From the NCBI GenBank assembly GCA_041545745.1, contig CP168152.1:3284001-3348000 (forward strand): 64,000 nt of DNA, written 5' to 3'. A program made the position numbers and the translations under genes. The number at the start of each line of letters is the position of its first letter. Positions within the stretch are counted from its first letter, which is position 1. This stretch comes from Stenotrophomonas indicatrix (GTDB taxonomy: Bacteria > Pseudomonadota > Gammaproteobacteria > Xanthomonadales > Xanthomonadaceae). This document shows, one piece after another, positions 39,965 through 49,251 of the stretch. The notes beneath the pieces were generated by a model, which saw nothing but the letters and a program-made list of their open reading frames with translations, searched no databases and was not told the origin of the DNA.

Positions 39965-40582
39965 TCAGCGGGTGCCGGCAGGACGCCCGCGGCGATACAG
40001 CGCCAGCGCCAACCACAGCAGCCAGCCGACGATCACCGCGATAACCAGCTTCTGCCCCAGCCCACGCGGTGCGCCACCGCGCCAGAGCACGTGCATCCAC
40101 AGCAGCACGAAGGCCAGCCATGCCCAGCCCCACAACAGCGCCGCACTGCCTCGCCAGCCCGGCTCGCGGCGCAGGTACCAGGCCTGCAGCAGCATGCCGA
40201 CGCTGGCGCACAGGAAGGCGGTATTGGCCGCCAGGCCATGGATCAACGGCGCCAGCAACGGCGTTGCCGCGGGCAGCCAGCTGTCACCGATGGCAACGAT
40301 GGCCAGGCCAATGGCAGCCACGCAGAACAGCAAGGGTGCCGCTGCGCTGCGCCGCGGCCCCACGCTGTACCGATACAAAGCGACGCCGAGCACGGCGATG
40401 GCCAGCGCCAGCATGCAGTAGGCCGTGCGTAGTGCCAGACCCCACGGCCCATGCAGGTACAGGCTCAGGGTAGCCTTCACCCAATCCAGATCCGTACGCG
40501 CGAACTGCGTCCACAATGCAGTCGCCACGAACAACAGCAGTGCCACCAGCGCCAGCATCGCGGCTGGACGGGCACGGCTCAT
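39965..40582 (-). CDS. DUF998-like six-helix membrane protein
   Basis: 205 residues, six transmembrane segments, with the stretch LSLYLHGPWGLALRTAYCMLALAI in place of the DUF998 loop after TM1. It resembles the 205-residue protein at 18421-19038 in length and topology, but I see little identity. Function unknown. The start codon overlaps the stop of the small cysteine-rich gene upstream (ATGA), so the two are co-translated. Confidence 0.7.
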   Translation of the reverse strand: MSRARPAAMLALVALLLFVATALWTQFARTDLDWVKATLSLYLHGPWGLALRTAYCMLALAIAVLGVALYRYSVGPRRSAAAPLLFCVAAIGLAIVAIGDSWLPAATPLLAPLIHGLAANTAFLCASVGMLLQAWYLRREPGWRGSAALLWGWAWLAFVLLWMHVLWRGGAPRGLGQKLVIAVIVGWLLWLALALYRRGRPAGTR

Positions 40583-40758
40583 GGGTCGGCGTCCGGATGC
40601 CGAGCCTTCCACTCAGCCAGCACCTTGCGGTAACGCTGCAGCTCCTCGGTGTACAGGTCGAGCACGCACAGCGGGCAGCCACTGCCGCAGCATTCGTTGG
40701 GGCCGGGTTCTTCCGGCGGCAGCGGACGGGGATCGGCAGGGATATCGGAGACGGTCAC
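40579..40758 (-). CDS. Oxidoreductase-like N-terminal domain small protein
   Basis: 59 residues from a GTG start. No ATG is available in frame before the conserved part. NECCGSGCPLCVLDLYTEELQRYRKVLAEW matches the small 'oxidoreductase-like' domain (PF09791-type), with the CCGSGCxxC cysteine cluster that probably binds metal. It is found alone in proteobacteria and fused to mitochondrial proteins in eukaryotes. The stop overlaps the next ATG by 4 nt. The function is not established. Confidence 0.75.
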   Translation of the reverse strand: MTVSDIPADPRPLPPEEPGPNECCGSGCPLCVLDLYTEELQRYRKVLAEWKARHPDADP

Positions 40759-40807
40759 GGCTGCAAACAACACCACGCGATGGCAGATGGATAGTGTAGC
40801 GGTGCGC

Positions 40808-41410
40808 TCAGGCGCCCAGTTGGCGGCGCAGGTTGGCCCGCGCGGCAGCATCAAGGCGCTGGTCGAAGAAGTCGCTGAGGAAGATCCGCGGCGCGCGCAG
40901 CAGCCCCTGCAGGAAGCGACGGCGTCCGGCGCGGTACAGGAAGCCCGGCACCACGCCTTTGTACTCTTCGGCCACGCCGCGGTCATACGCGGCAAACACC
41001 TCCTCGGGTGCCGCCAGGATCGCCATGTCGCAGTCGAGGAACAGCGCAGCTTCGGCATCGACATCGGCCGGGCCCAGCTCACCATGGCGGGCGGTAAGCA
41101 GGATCAACTGCTCGACCCGGCCTGCGTCCACCGATGCCAGCTCGGGCCAGTCCGCGATCGCCTGCAGGGCCAGCGCGGCCGACTTTACCTCGTTGTCCTT
41201 GCGGCCGGCTTGGTAGATCGCATCGTGGTACAACGCTGCCAGATAGACCTCGGCCGGCTGCTGCCAGCCCGGCCCCTCGGCCACCGTCTGGCAATGCTGC
41301 AGGACCGCACGCACATGGCCGAAGTGGTGGTAGGCGCGCGGCGGCGTTGCATAGGCATCCTGAAGTGCCTGCCAATGGGCGGGAGCAAGGGTCAGCGGGG
41401 CGAAGTCCAT
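40808..41410 (-). CDS. HD-domain metal-dependent phosphohydrolase
   Basis: 200 residues. YHHFGHV (27-33) and the HD pair His62-Asp63 in LAALYHDAIYQ, then DCDMAIL, are the metal ligands of the predicted HD phosphohydrolase group typical of small bacterial proteins of this length. It likely cleaves a phosphomonoester or nucleotide; the substrate is not known. The HD motif is intact. It stands alone between the cysteine-cluster gene and the divergent transglutaminase-TPR gene. Confidence 0.85.
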   Translation of the reverse strand: MDFAPLTLAPAHWQALQDAYATPPRAYHHFGHVRAVLQHCQTVAEGPGWQQPAEVYLAALYHDAIYQAGRKDNEVKSAALALQAIADWPELASVDAGRVEQLILLTARHGELGPADVDAEAALFLDCDMAILAAPEEVFAAYDRGVAEEYKGVVPGFLYRAGRRRFLQGLLRAPRIFLSDFFDQRLDAAARANLRRQLGA

Positions 41411-41638
41411 GCGTGGATGATCCCGCCCTTGGCACCGCCGGGCAAGCTGGCTGTTTTTTCACCAGCCACTCACATCCCCTGCCGGGCAAGGGCGCAGGGC
41501 AGTTGTCCACAGGTTTGTCGCGTGCTGGTCCACATTGGTTGTGGATGAGCGGCGCGTTGGTCGCCGGTGGATGCGGACCGCCACGTGCAGGTCTACACTG
41601 ACCGCAGGCGGAAGCGCCCGCCGCTGCCGGAAACCGTC

Positions 41639-42796
41639 ATGCGTCGTCTTGCCGCTCGATGCTTTCTCCTGTCACTGGCCGCGCTCGGCGCGCCAGCCCT
41701 GTGTGCTCAGGATGCGCCGCCCCCCGCGCCCGCCATCCCGACCATCTCTGCCGTAAAGGTCACCGCCGCCAGCGTGCCGACGCCCGAACAGGTGCTCGCG
41801 ATCCCGCCAGCGATGCGCGAGATGCTGCAGAATCAGGTGATCAGCCGCAGCTACTCGCGCGATCAGCGCCTGCAGGCGCTGGTGGAAATGATCTTCAGCC
41901 AGCGCGGTCTGGACCTGCAGTACGACGCCGATGCGACCTACACCGTCAGCGAGATCTGGCAGCACCAGCGCGCCAACTGCCTCGCCTTCACCCTGCTGTT
42001 CGTCACGCTTGCCCGTGAGGCCGGCATCCAGGCGAGGGTGCAGGAAGTCGGCCAGGTGGTGTCGTGGTATCAGGACCAGGACCAGGGCGTGGTCTACAAC
42101 GTCGGGCACGTCAACGCCGGCGTGGATGTCGGCGGTCGCTACGGCACCGTCGACCTTGACCGCAACGTGCTGTATGACCGCCATGGGCCGCAGCCCATCG
42201 GCCGTGAGCGGGCGCTGGCGCACTACTACAACAACCGGGGCGCGGAGCACCTGGCCGACGGCGACCTGAGTGGGGCCCGTGCCTTCTTCGATGCCGCGCT
42301 GGCGCAGGACCCGGAGTTCGCGGCGACGTGGAACAACATTGGCGTGCTCGACAACCGCCTGGGTGATGACGAAGGCGCACGCCGCGCACTGGACACCGCC
42401 CTGCGCCTGGATGGACGCCAGAGCGCGGCGCTGAACAACGCCAGCGCGCTCTATCGCAAGCTTGGCATGACGGCGCAGGCGCAGTCGATGCAGAAGAAGC
42501 TGCAGTCGGTGCAGCGGGAGGATCCGTTCGCGCAGTACATGCAGGGTGCCCAGGCCGAGCGCGCTGGCGACATGGACAAGGCGATCACGTACTACCGGCG
42601 GGCGGTGCGTCTGTACGACACCGCGCACCAGTTCCACTTCGGCCTGGCCCGGGTGTATTTCCTGACGGGCCGGCTGCAGCGTGCAGACCGCGAGCTGCTG
42701 CGGGCGCAGGAACTGGGCGGTTCAACGCAGCAGGCCCGCTACCAGGCCAAGCTGGACAGCCTGGCCCGCTGGCGGGCGCAGCAGGCCAAGCGCTGA
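41639..42796 (+). CDS. Exported transglutaminase-like TPR protein
   Basis: 385 residues. Signal peptide MRRLAARCFLLSLAALGAPALCAQ, a transglutaminase-like core with Cys114 in QRANCLAFTLLF, His157 in VGHVNAGVD and Asp172 in GTVDLD (a plausible Cys-His-Asp triad), followed by TPR repeats (residues ~195-370: ALAHYYNNRGAEHLADGDLSGA, FAATWNNIGVLDNRLGDDEGAR, MDKAITYYRRAVRLYD). A periplasmic protease- or crosslinker-like function with protein partners is likely. The ATG was chosen at the signal peptide. Confidence 0.85.
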   Translation: MRRLAARCFLLSLAALGAPALCAQDAPPPAPAIPTISAVKVTAASVPTPEQVLAIPPAMREMLQNQVISRSYSRDQRLQALVEMIFSQRGLDLQYDADATYTVSEIWQHQRANCLAFTLLFVTLAREAGIQARVQEVGQVVSWYQDQDQGVVYNVGHVNAGVDVGGRYGTVDLDRNVLYDRHGPQPIGRERALAHYYNNRGAEHLADGDLSGARAFFDAALAQDPEFAATWNNIGVLDNRLGDDEGARRALDTALRLDGRQSAALNNASALYRKLGMTAQAQSMQKKLQSVQREDPFAQYMQGAQAERAGDMDKAITYYRRAVRLYDTAHQFHFGLARVYFLTGRLQRADRELLRAQELGGSTQQARYQAKLDSLARWRAQQAKR

Positions 42797-42803
42797 GGGG
42801 CGA

Positions 42804-43139
42804 TCAGGCCTTCTTGAGGAAGCAGGTCTTCAGCACCAGCCCCTTGATCTTGTCCGAGTTGCCTTCGATGTGTTCGGCATCGTCTTCGACCAGGCGGATG
42901 TTGCGGATTACCGTGCCCTGCTTGAGCGGGATCGAAGAACCCTTGACCTTCAGGTCCTTGATCACGGTGACGGTGTCGCCGGTCTGCAGGGTATTGCCGT
43001 TGCTGTCACGCACGACCAGGGTCGAGCCAGCACCTTCTTCGGCCGTCCACTCGAAGCCGCAGTCGGCGCAGATCCAGAGCGCGCCATCGGCATAGGTGTT
43101 TTCCAGGGTGCACTGCGGGCAGGCGGGAACAGAAGACAT
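42804..43139 (-). CDS. Zinc-ribbon YjdM/PhnA-domain protein
   Basis: 111 residues. The N-terminal zinc ribbon CPQCTLENTYADGALWICADC is followed by the PhnA/YjdM C-terminal domain (DSNGNTLQTGDTVTVIKDLKVKGSS, LKQGTVIRNIRL, GLVLKTCFLKKA). Named for a link to the phosphonate operon of E. coli, but there is no phn gene nearby; the role is uncertain. Convergent with the transglutaminase gene, 7 bp apart. Confidence 0.92.
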   Translation of the reverse strand: MSSVPACPQCTLENTYADGALWICADCGFEWTAEEGAGSTLVVRDSNGNTLQTGDTVTVIKDLKVKGSSIPLKQGTVIRNIRLVEDDAEHIEGNSDKIKGLVLKTCFLKKA

Positions 43140-43316
43140 CGCAAGTACCTCGAAATGAATCAACAGCGGCCATTGTAACCGCCCGGCCTTTCGTTCATTT
43201 TCCGGCGACGGTCTGGATGGGACCTCGCCCGGCCCGCCCGAGGCAGGCACCGGAACTTGCAGCGCGCGGCAAACTCCAGCAGAGTGCGCGGCCCCTGATC
43301 GTCCCCGGACCTCCCC

Positions 43317-44678
<1,362 letters not shown>

Positions 44679-44815
44679 CAAAACGTTACGCGGTCTGAGC
44701 TACCCTTGGCCGGCTAGAAAACCCCTGCACCTTCCGCTGGCCTCGCCGGTGTGTGTACCCATGGTGCAGCCTGCCCCGCCCAGCGGGTCTGGCGACCATG
44801 CCCTTTGGCTCGATC

Positions 44816-45202
44816 ATGGTCCGCGTACTACCCGAGCCGCCATCGAGACCCGCTTTGGGCACCCGCCAGGCCCCCGTGGCCGTACAACCTGACGCTGAAC
44901 CTGCACCCATCGACTGCCGCCGTTGTGACGCGGTCTGTTGCCGGTTGCCGGTCCTGCTGCAGCCCGGCGACCACGTGCCCGGCCAGTTCCTGTCGCGCGA
45001 CGCACACGGCCGTGCCGTGATGGCGCGCAACGAGGAAGGCTGGTGCGCGGCGATCGATCCGTATCACCTGCGCTGCACGATCTATTCGCAGCGCCCGGCG
45101 ATCTGCCGCCAGTTTTCGATGGGCGGCGACGACTGCCGCCGCGAGCGGCAGGACTACCTGCGCCAGGCTGAGTCCTGCGCGCTTTCCTCCCCTTCCACCT
45201 GA
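44816..45202 (+). CDS. YkgJ family cysteine cluster protein
   Basis: 128 residues from MVRVLPEPP; ATGs at 44753 and 44798 are in frame and possible, none with a clear ribosome site. DCRRCDAVCCRLPVLL and CAAIDPYHLRCTIYSQRPAICRQF carry the CxxC, CC and C...C cysteines of the YkgJ/UPF0153 cluster family, thought to bind Zn or an Fe-S centre. Function unknown. Confidence 0.85.
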   Translation: MVRVLPEPPSRPALGTRQAPVAVQPDAEPAPIDCRRCDAVCCRLPVLLQPGDHVPGQFLSRDAHGRAVMARNEEGWCAAIDPYHLRCTIYSQRPAICRQFSMGGDDCRRERQDYLRQAESCALSSPST

Positions 45203-45213
45203 CAGGAGCAACC

Positions 45214-45396
45214 ATGCCCCGCAAGGCAAAGACCCCCGCGAAGGCCAGCAACAGCATCCGCAGCGAACGCAAGGGCGCATCCGCCAGCACCGTGGTCAAC
45301 AGCGACTCGATCGCCTCCGACCTGGCCGCGTTCCGCAAGAGCGGTGGCAAGATTGAAGTTCTCGGTACCACCTGGGCGCTGAAGAAAGCCAGCTGA
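45214..45396 (+). CDS. Small basic protein of unknown function
   Basis: 60 residues, Lys/Ser/Ala-rich (MPRKAKTPAKASNSIRSERKGA...), ending GGKIEVLGTTWALKKAS. GAGGAGCA-type ribosome site (CAGGAGCAACC) precedes the ATG; it is 11 bp from the YkgJ gene and in the same direction, so it is likely co-transcribed. A basic N-terminus followed by a small beta/alpha-looking tail suggests nucleic-acid contact, but this is speculative. Confidence 0.65.
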   Translation: MPRKAKTPAKASNSIRSERKGASASTVVNSDSIASDLAAFRKSGGKIEVLGTTWALKKAS

Positions 45397-45409
45397 CCCA
45401 CCCCCGACC

Positions 45410-45432
45410 GCGGCGGCGCTGCCGCCGCGGCC
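45410..45432. terminator. GC-rich palindrome between convergent genes
   Basis: CCGCGGCGGC-GCT-GCCGCCGCGG fills the 49-bp gap between the small basic gene (plus) and the DUF4097 gene (minus). There is no T-run, so this is a probable but non-classical bidirectional end. Confidence 0.4.
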
Positions 45433-45445
45433 TGCCGGACCGCAC

Positions 45446-46324
45446 TCAGCGGTCCAGGCGTACCTGCACACTGCCCGAGTGCGACTGCACGCGGATATCG
45501 CCGTCGCCGCTGCCCAAACGGGCATCCAGGCTGCTGCCCGGCCCATAACGCGGCCGCTCGACCTTGCCGGCGTCACTGTTGATCGACCCGCTGAAGCTGT
45601 TCACCGACAGCTGCGCCGACACCGTGCGCGGCAGATGCAGGCTGACCGATGCACTGACCGACTCCACGTTGATGCGCCCCCCCGGCGCCAAAGCGGTCGC
45701 CGACAAGTCAATGCCGCCGGATACCGTCTCCACCACCAGGCGCTGGATGCGACCGGCATCGACGCCGACCCGGCCGGACACCGTCTGCGCCCCGATCTCG
45801 CCGGAAACCCCGCCACCGGCCTCGATCCGGCCGCTGACCGTGTTCACGTCCAGCCGCGGGGTCTGCAACCGCGCAGTGACATTGCCGCTGACCGTGTTGA
45901 GCACGCTGTCGCCGCTACGACCGACGGCGGCAAGATTGCCACTGACGGTGTCGGCCTGCAGCCGCCGCACGTCGACGCCACTGATGTCCTGGTCGGCACT
46001 GACCGTGCTCAGCAGCAGCTCCACCGAGCGCGGCACGTTGAGGGTCAAGGTGGCCCCACCATTGTTGCCGCGCCGCGGATACTCGATTTCCCAGCGCACC
46101 CGGTTGGCACTCTTTTCCTGACGCAGCTGCAGGCCGTCGCTGAGCGTGCCGGTGAGCTGCACGTCATTGCGGTCCCAGCCGCGCACTGTCACCTTGCCAG
46201 CGACGTTGCTCAGTTCGATGCGGCCTCCTGCAGCAACATTGTGGCGTTCGTCGACACGTGTATCGGCCAGCGCCATGGCGGGCACCAGCAACAGGGCCGC
46301 GCAGAAAGGAAAAAGGGTTCGCAT
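45446..46324 (-). CDS. DUF4097 beta-helix-like exported protein
   Basis: 292 residues with signal peptide MRTLFPFCAALLLVPAMALA. The mature part is a chain of about 20-residue strands with repeated VSG/TVSG motifs (LQADTVSGNLAAVG, VLNTVSGNVTARL, VNTVSGRIEAGG, AQTVSGRVGVD, VETVSGGIDLS), typical of DUF4097 adhesin-like repeats. Probable periplasmic or surface beta-solenoid. It is last in the ECF sigma operon (14 bp after the putative anti-sigma gene), so it may be a regulon output or sensor. Confidence 0.88.
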   Translation of the reverse strand: MRTLFPFCAALLLVPAMALADTRVDERHNVAAGGRIELSNVAGKVTVRGWDRNDVQLTGTLSDGLQLRQEKSANRVRWEIEYPRRGNNGGATLTLNVPRSVELLLSTVSADQDISGVDVRRLQADTVSGNLAAVGRSGDSVLNTVSGNVTARLQTPRLDVNTVSGRIEAGGGVSGEIGAQTVSGRVGVDAGRIQRLVVETVSGGIDLSATALAPGGRINVESVSASVSLHLPRTVSAQLSVNSFSGSINSDAGKVERPRYGPGSSLDARLGSGDGDIRVQSHSGSVQVRLDR

Positions 46325-46337
46325 CCGGGGGGTCTCC

Positions 46338-46862
46338 TCAGGTTGTCAGACCGGTGGCGGCCTGGGCCGCCTGCCGGGTCAGTTCGAGCCGCAGCGCGTA
46401 GGTTCGCTTCAGCTGTCCAAGCAGGTGCGGCGCACGCGGGTCCTGCGCCATCGCGGCGCGGATCTGTTCCGCGCTGCGATCCAGTTCATGCAGCGCGGGC
46501 TGCCACTCCGGCGCAGTGCCATCAGGCAGTGACGCCACGGCCTGCCGGTACTGTTCGGTCATCGCATCGGCCTGCAGCTGCAGGCCACTGGGCGCAGGCA
46601 GCGCCTCGGGTGCATGCCGCCACGGCGCGACCGCGTAGAGCGCGAGGCTGGCCGCCAGTGCCGCGCCAACCGGCAACCACCTGCGTCGACGGCTGCGCAG
46701 TGGCAAGGCCACCACGTTGTCCTTCGGCACCTGTGCGGCAACCGGCTCGCGGGGGGGCAACCGCGCCGACAGGCGTTCCCAGCCATCCGCCGGTGTGCTG
46801 CGTTCAGTGGGAAGGGCGCGCAAGCGCGCCAGCAGGTCGTGATCGGGGTCGTGCGTACTCAT
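46338..46862 (-). CDS. Putative anti-sigma factor (single-TM)
   Basis: 174 residues: an acidic N-terminal cytoplasmic part (MSTHDPDHDLLARLRALP...), a basic stop-transfer stretch (RSRRRRWLPVG), one transmembrane helix (about 65-82), then a helical periplasmic part. No zinc HxxxCxxC motif. The ATG overlaps the sigma gene stop by 4 nt, and this coupling plus topology is the reason for calling it an anti-sigma factor; sequence alone does not prove it. Confidence 0.7.
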   Translation of the reverse strand: MSTHDPDHDLLARLRALPTERSTPADGWERLSARLPPREPVAAQVPKDNVVALPLRSRRRRWLPVGAALAASLALYAVAPWRHAPEALPAPSGLQLQADAMTEQYRQAVASLPDGTAPEWQPALHELDRSAEQIRAAMAQDPRAPHLLGQLKRTYALRLELTRQAAQAATGLTT

Positions 46863-47437
46863 GTCATGTCTCCTAGGCGCGCGCGCAGCAGGCCACGCGC
46901 GCGATGCAGCTGTGCTTTGGAACTACCGACCGCCATCTGCAGCTGGCCGGCGATTTCATGGTGTTTCCAGCCTTCGATATCGTGCAGCACCAGCACCGCA
47001 CGTGCGCGCGGTGGCAGGGTCGCCAATGCACGTTCCAGATCGCGTTCGGTGCCGGCGCAACCATCGTGCACCGCCATCTCCGGCAATCCACCGTCCACGT
47101 CATCCAGGCTGTCGTGGTCATGCCCGGCGGCACGGCCGCGCAGCTCCATCAACGCGGCGTTGACCCCCAATCGATGCAGCCAGGTGGACAGGCTGCTCTC
47201 GAACCGGAAGCCCGGCAGTGCCTTCCATGCCTGCAGGAACGCCTCCTGCAGTGCATCTTCGGCGCGTGCCTGCTGGCCGCCACACAGGCGCCACAAGGTG
47301 GCAAACACCCGCGGCGAGTGCCGCCGATACAGCACTTCGTAGGCAGCGGTATCGCCGGCCGCCGCCGCATGCACCAAAGCGGTTTCGTCGACGACATCGT
47401 TGGCGGCAGGCGGCGCGGGCATGGTGGTGTCGAGCAT
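46859..47437 (-). CDS. ECF RNA polymerase sigma factor
   Basis: 192 residues from MLDTTMPAPP; an ATG at residue 6 is an alternative. Region 2 contains VLYRRHSPRVFATLWRLCGG and AEDALQEAFLQAWKALPGF; region 4 has LATLPPRARAVLVLHDIEGWKHHEIAGQLQMAVGSSKAQLHRARGLLRARL. These match sigma-70 regions 2 and 4 with the region 1.1/3 missing, i.e. ECF type. First gene of the sigma / anti-sigma / DUF4097 operon; probably autoregulated, though no promoter is obvious. Confidence 0.93.
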   Translation of the reverse strand: MLDTTMPAPPAANDVVDETALVHAAAAGDTAAYEVLYRRHSPRVFATLWRLCGGQQARAEDALQEAFLQAWKALPGFRFESSLSTWLHRLGVNAALMELRGRAAGHDHDSLDDVDGGLPEMAVHDGCAGTERDLERALATLPPRARAVLVLHDIEGWKHHEIAGQLQMAVGSSKAQLHRARGLLRARLGDMT

Positions 47438-47563
47438 ATCCGTTGGATGCGGCCACCCGGAAAAAGGTTTAGATCTGCCGACACACTTTCCGCTTGCAAC
47501 CTTTTCGTGGCTGGCTGCATCCATCACAGGTCCCCCGCAGGCCTGCCCGGCCAGGAGCCTCCC

Positions 47564-47743
47564 ATGTCCAGTCCTTCCTGCGCCGCCCTGCTGGCGATCG
47601 TGGCCTGCATGCTGCTGCAGGCGTTCGGCGTTTCCCTGCACTGGCGCGCCGACAGCGGCCGCGCCTGCCTGCAGCAGTACAAACAGGACCTTGTCTGCCT
47701 GGCCTGGGCACAGGCAGTCGAAACGCCGACACGCGCCGGGTAA
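47564..47743 (+). CDS. Small membrane or secreted protein, hypothetical
   Basis: 59 residues: MSSPSCAALLAIVACMLLQAFG is a hydrophobic leader, followed by a short tail with two Cys (ACLQQYKQDLVCLAW). CAGGAG lies 6 nt before the ATG. It is divergent from the sigma gene and 36 bp before the MscS gene. No family recognised; short, so moderate confidence only. Confidence 0.45.
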   Translation: MSSPSCAALLAIVACMLLQAFGVSLHWRADSGRACLQQYKQDLVCLAWAQAVETPTRAG

Positions 47744-47778
47744 CATCAAGACCCGTTTCCGTCACACGTTGTCGCCCC

Positions 47779-48372
47779 ATGATGTTGTCGCTGAAGGACC
47801 ACCTGCCCGCCTGGACCCACCCCTGGCTGCATGACATTGGGATCGCCCTGCAGATCCTGATCACCCTGCTCGCCGCCTGGCTGCTGCGGGTGCTGGCGCG
47901 GCGCCTGATCCGCCGCTTCGCCGATCACTACACGCTGCCACCGGAAATGGTGATGGGTGCGCGCCGGATCACCAGTTTCGTGGTCTATTTCAGCGCGGTG
48001 CTGTACATCCTCAGCCTGCTCGGTGCCTCGCCCTCGGTGCTGTGGACGGCCTTCACCGGTTTCGCTGCGGTGGGCGCGGTGGCGTTCTTCGCGGCCTGGA
48101 GCGTGCTGTCCAACATCTTCTGCACGCTGCTGATCTTCACCACGCGGCCGTTCCGCCTGCATGACTACATTGAAGTGCTGGAGAACGGCGAAAAGCCCGG
48201 GCTGAAGGGCCGGGTGATCGACGTGAACCTGATCTACACCACGTTGCAGGAAACCGGTGACGGCCACGAGGGCACGGTGCTGCAGCTGCCGAACAACCTG
48301 TTCTTCCAGCGCACGGTGCGGCGCTGGCGCGACCCGACGCAGGCGCCCGGCGGCATCCAGGGCGACGGCTGA
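47779..48372 (+). CDS. Small MscS-type mechanosensitive channel
   Basis: 197 residues. Three transmembrane helices, the last (about 90-115) being AFTGFAAVGAVAFFAAWSVLSNIFC, an MscS-like TM3 rich in Gly/Ala, then a truncated beta domain (TRPFRLHDYIEVLENGEKPGLKGRVIDVNLIYTTLQE). Releases solutes on hypo-osmotic shock. It is shorter than E. coli MscS (286) and lacks the C-terminal cage beyond the beta domain. Two ATGs occur in tandem; the first is used. Confidence 0.88.
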   Translation: MMLSLKDHLPAWTHPWLHDIGIALQILITLLAAWLLRVLARRLIRRFADHYTLPPEMVMGARRITSFVVYFSAVLYILSLLGASPSVLWTAFTGFAAVGAVAFFAAWSVLSNIFCTLLIFTTRPFRLHDYIEVLENGEKPGLKGRVIDVNLIYTTLQETGDGHEGTVLQLPNNLFFQRTVRRWRDPTQAPGGIQGDG

Positions 48373-48410
48373 GGTTTGGTTGGTCGGCAGGGCTGCGCCC
48401 TGCACCCGCG

Positions 48411-48433
48411 GTAGTGCCGGCCGCTGGCCGGCA
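48411..48433 (+). repeat. SMAG-type REP element
   Basis: GTAGTGCCGGCCGCTGGCCGGCA: GTAG head plus an 8-bp stem. Confidence 0.8.
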
Positions 48434-48466
48434 ACCTCAACAGCAAAAGCTGCGTTCCTGTGGGAT

Positions 48467-48568
48467 GGCGGGGTGGGCCCGGTGGCAGGGGCCGCTGCAA
48501 GTACGTCCATGTAAGCTCGGTCGCCGCATCCATGCGGCTCACGCCCCTGCCACCGGCCCCACCCCGCC
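48467..48568 (-). repeat. Long inverted-repeat element, copy B
   Basis: 102 bp in reverse orientation. 25-bp arms (48467-48491 and 48544-48568) pair with one mismatch. Its 52-bp core on the minus strand reads CGTGAGCCGCATGGATGCGG... then AGCTTACATGGACGTACTTG, i.e. the same as copy A except that the inner hairpin is changed on both sides (GCGCC/GGCGC to GCCGC/GCGGC). The flanks CTGTCGAA and ATCCCAC are shared. Confidence 0.88.
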
Positions 48569-48592
48569 TTCGACAGTTTTCCGCGAGCTGTA

Positions 48593-48611
48593 ATCCACGC
48601 CATGCGTGGAT
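48593..48611. repeat. Short palindrome, reverse copy
   Basis: ATCCACGC-CAT-GCGTGGAT, the reverse complement of the 12044 repeat. Confidence 0.75.
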
Positions 48612-48661
48612 GCTCTTTCATCAAATTCCAATATCGAAATATTCGATTTCCATCGGAATTC

Positions 48662-48680
48662 ATCCACGCATGGCGTGGAT
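48662..48680. repeat. Short palindrome ATCCACGCATGGCGTGGAT
   Basis: Identical to the 12044 copy; lies between long inverted repeats B and C. Confidence 0.75.
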
Positions 48681-48706
48681 CTACCAGGCACCGGAAAACT
48701 GTCAGA

Positions 48707-48808
48707 GGTGGGGCGGTGTCGGATTGCGGGGTGTCAGCCGCATGGATGCGGCTGCCAAGCCTACAAGGACGTACTTGCGGCGTCCCCGCAATCCGACACC
48801 GCCCCACC
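48707..48808 (+). repeat. Long inverted-repeat element, copy C
   Basis: 102 bp. 25-bp arms 48707-48731 and 48784-48808 pair perfectly (begin GGTGGGGCGGTGTC), yet the arm sequence differs from copies A, B and D. The 52-bp core has inner hairpin GCCGCAT-GG-ATGCGGC and AGCCTACAAGGACGTACTTG. Left flank GGAAAACTGTC and right flank ACCCCACGGAA. Confidence 0.9.
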
Positions 48809-48894
48809 ACCCCACGGAATGCCAGCTTTTGCTGTTGCCTTTGCCTTGGCTTGAAGCATCTGCAGGTGCAGGGCACAGCCCTGCCGAACACCCC

Positions 48895-49161
48895 TTACCG
48901 CAGCTGGCTGTCCTTGCTACCGCGTCGGTTGTAGCCACTCTGCGCCTGTTCCTCTTCGTCGTGCGCCTGCTGACAGTTCACGCACAGCCGAACCCCAGGC
49001 ACCGCCTCACGTCGTGCCAAGGGAATCGGCGCGTCGCATTCCTCACAGTGGTCCAGACCCGGGCCCTGGCGCAGCTGGCGCCGCGCGCGCGCAATTGCAT
49101 CGTCAACGGTGGCGTCGATCTGGTCCTGGACCGCGCCATCTCCGGCCCAACCGGTAGCCAT
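48895..49161 (-). CDS. TraR/DksA C4 zinc-finger protein
   Basis: 88 residues. CEECDAPIPLARREAVPGVRLCVNC is the C-terminal zinc finger of DksA/TraR; the N-terminal half lacks the long coiled coil with the DxxDxA tip, so it is a short YbiI-like member. AGGAGG is directly before an ATG at 49167 but 6 nt before this one, so this start is used. Role in transcription regulation is inferred from the family. Confidence 0.88.
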   Translation of the reverse strand: MATGWAGDGAVQDQIDATVDDAIARARRQLRQGPGLDHCEECDAPIPLARREAVPGVRLCVNCQQAHDEEEQAQSGYNRRGSKDSQLR

Positions 49162-49251
49162 GGCCATCCTCCTCAGGGTGTGTCACCTGATATGGGAACG
49201 ATACTCCCACGAAACAGACCACGCTCGGCCACTCTTCAGCAACCTGAGCAG

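Larger units (their letters stand above)
48373..48894. other. 522-bp repeat-filled intergenic region
   Basis: No gene seen between the MscS gene and the convergent DksA/TraR-type gene. It contains a SMAG element (48411), long inverted-repeat copies B (minus) and C (plus) head-apart, two ATCCACGC...GCGTGGAT hairpins, and an AT-rich patch (48621-48660) with GAAAT-ATTCG-ATTTC. A 381-codon open frame on the minus strand crosses it but reads through repeats and is not a gene. Confidence 0.85.

Noticed and set aside
47746..48891. 381-codon minus-strand frame through the MscS gene and repeats
   Set aside because: It reads through long inverted-repeat copies B and C and the reverse of mscS; similarity among its translated segments merely reflects the repeat DNA.
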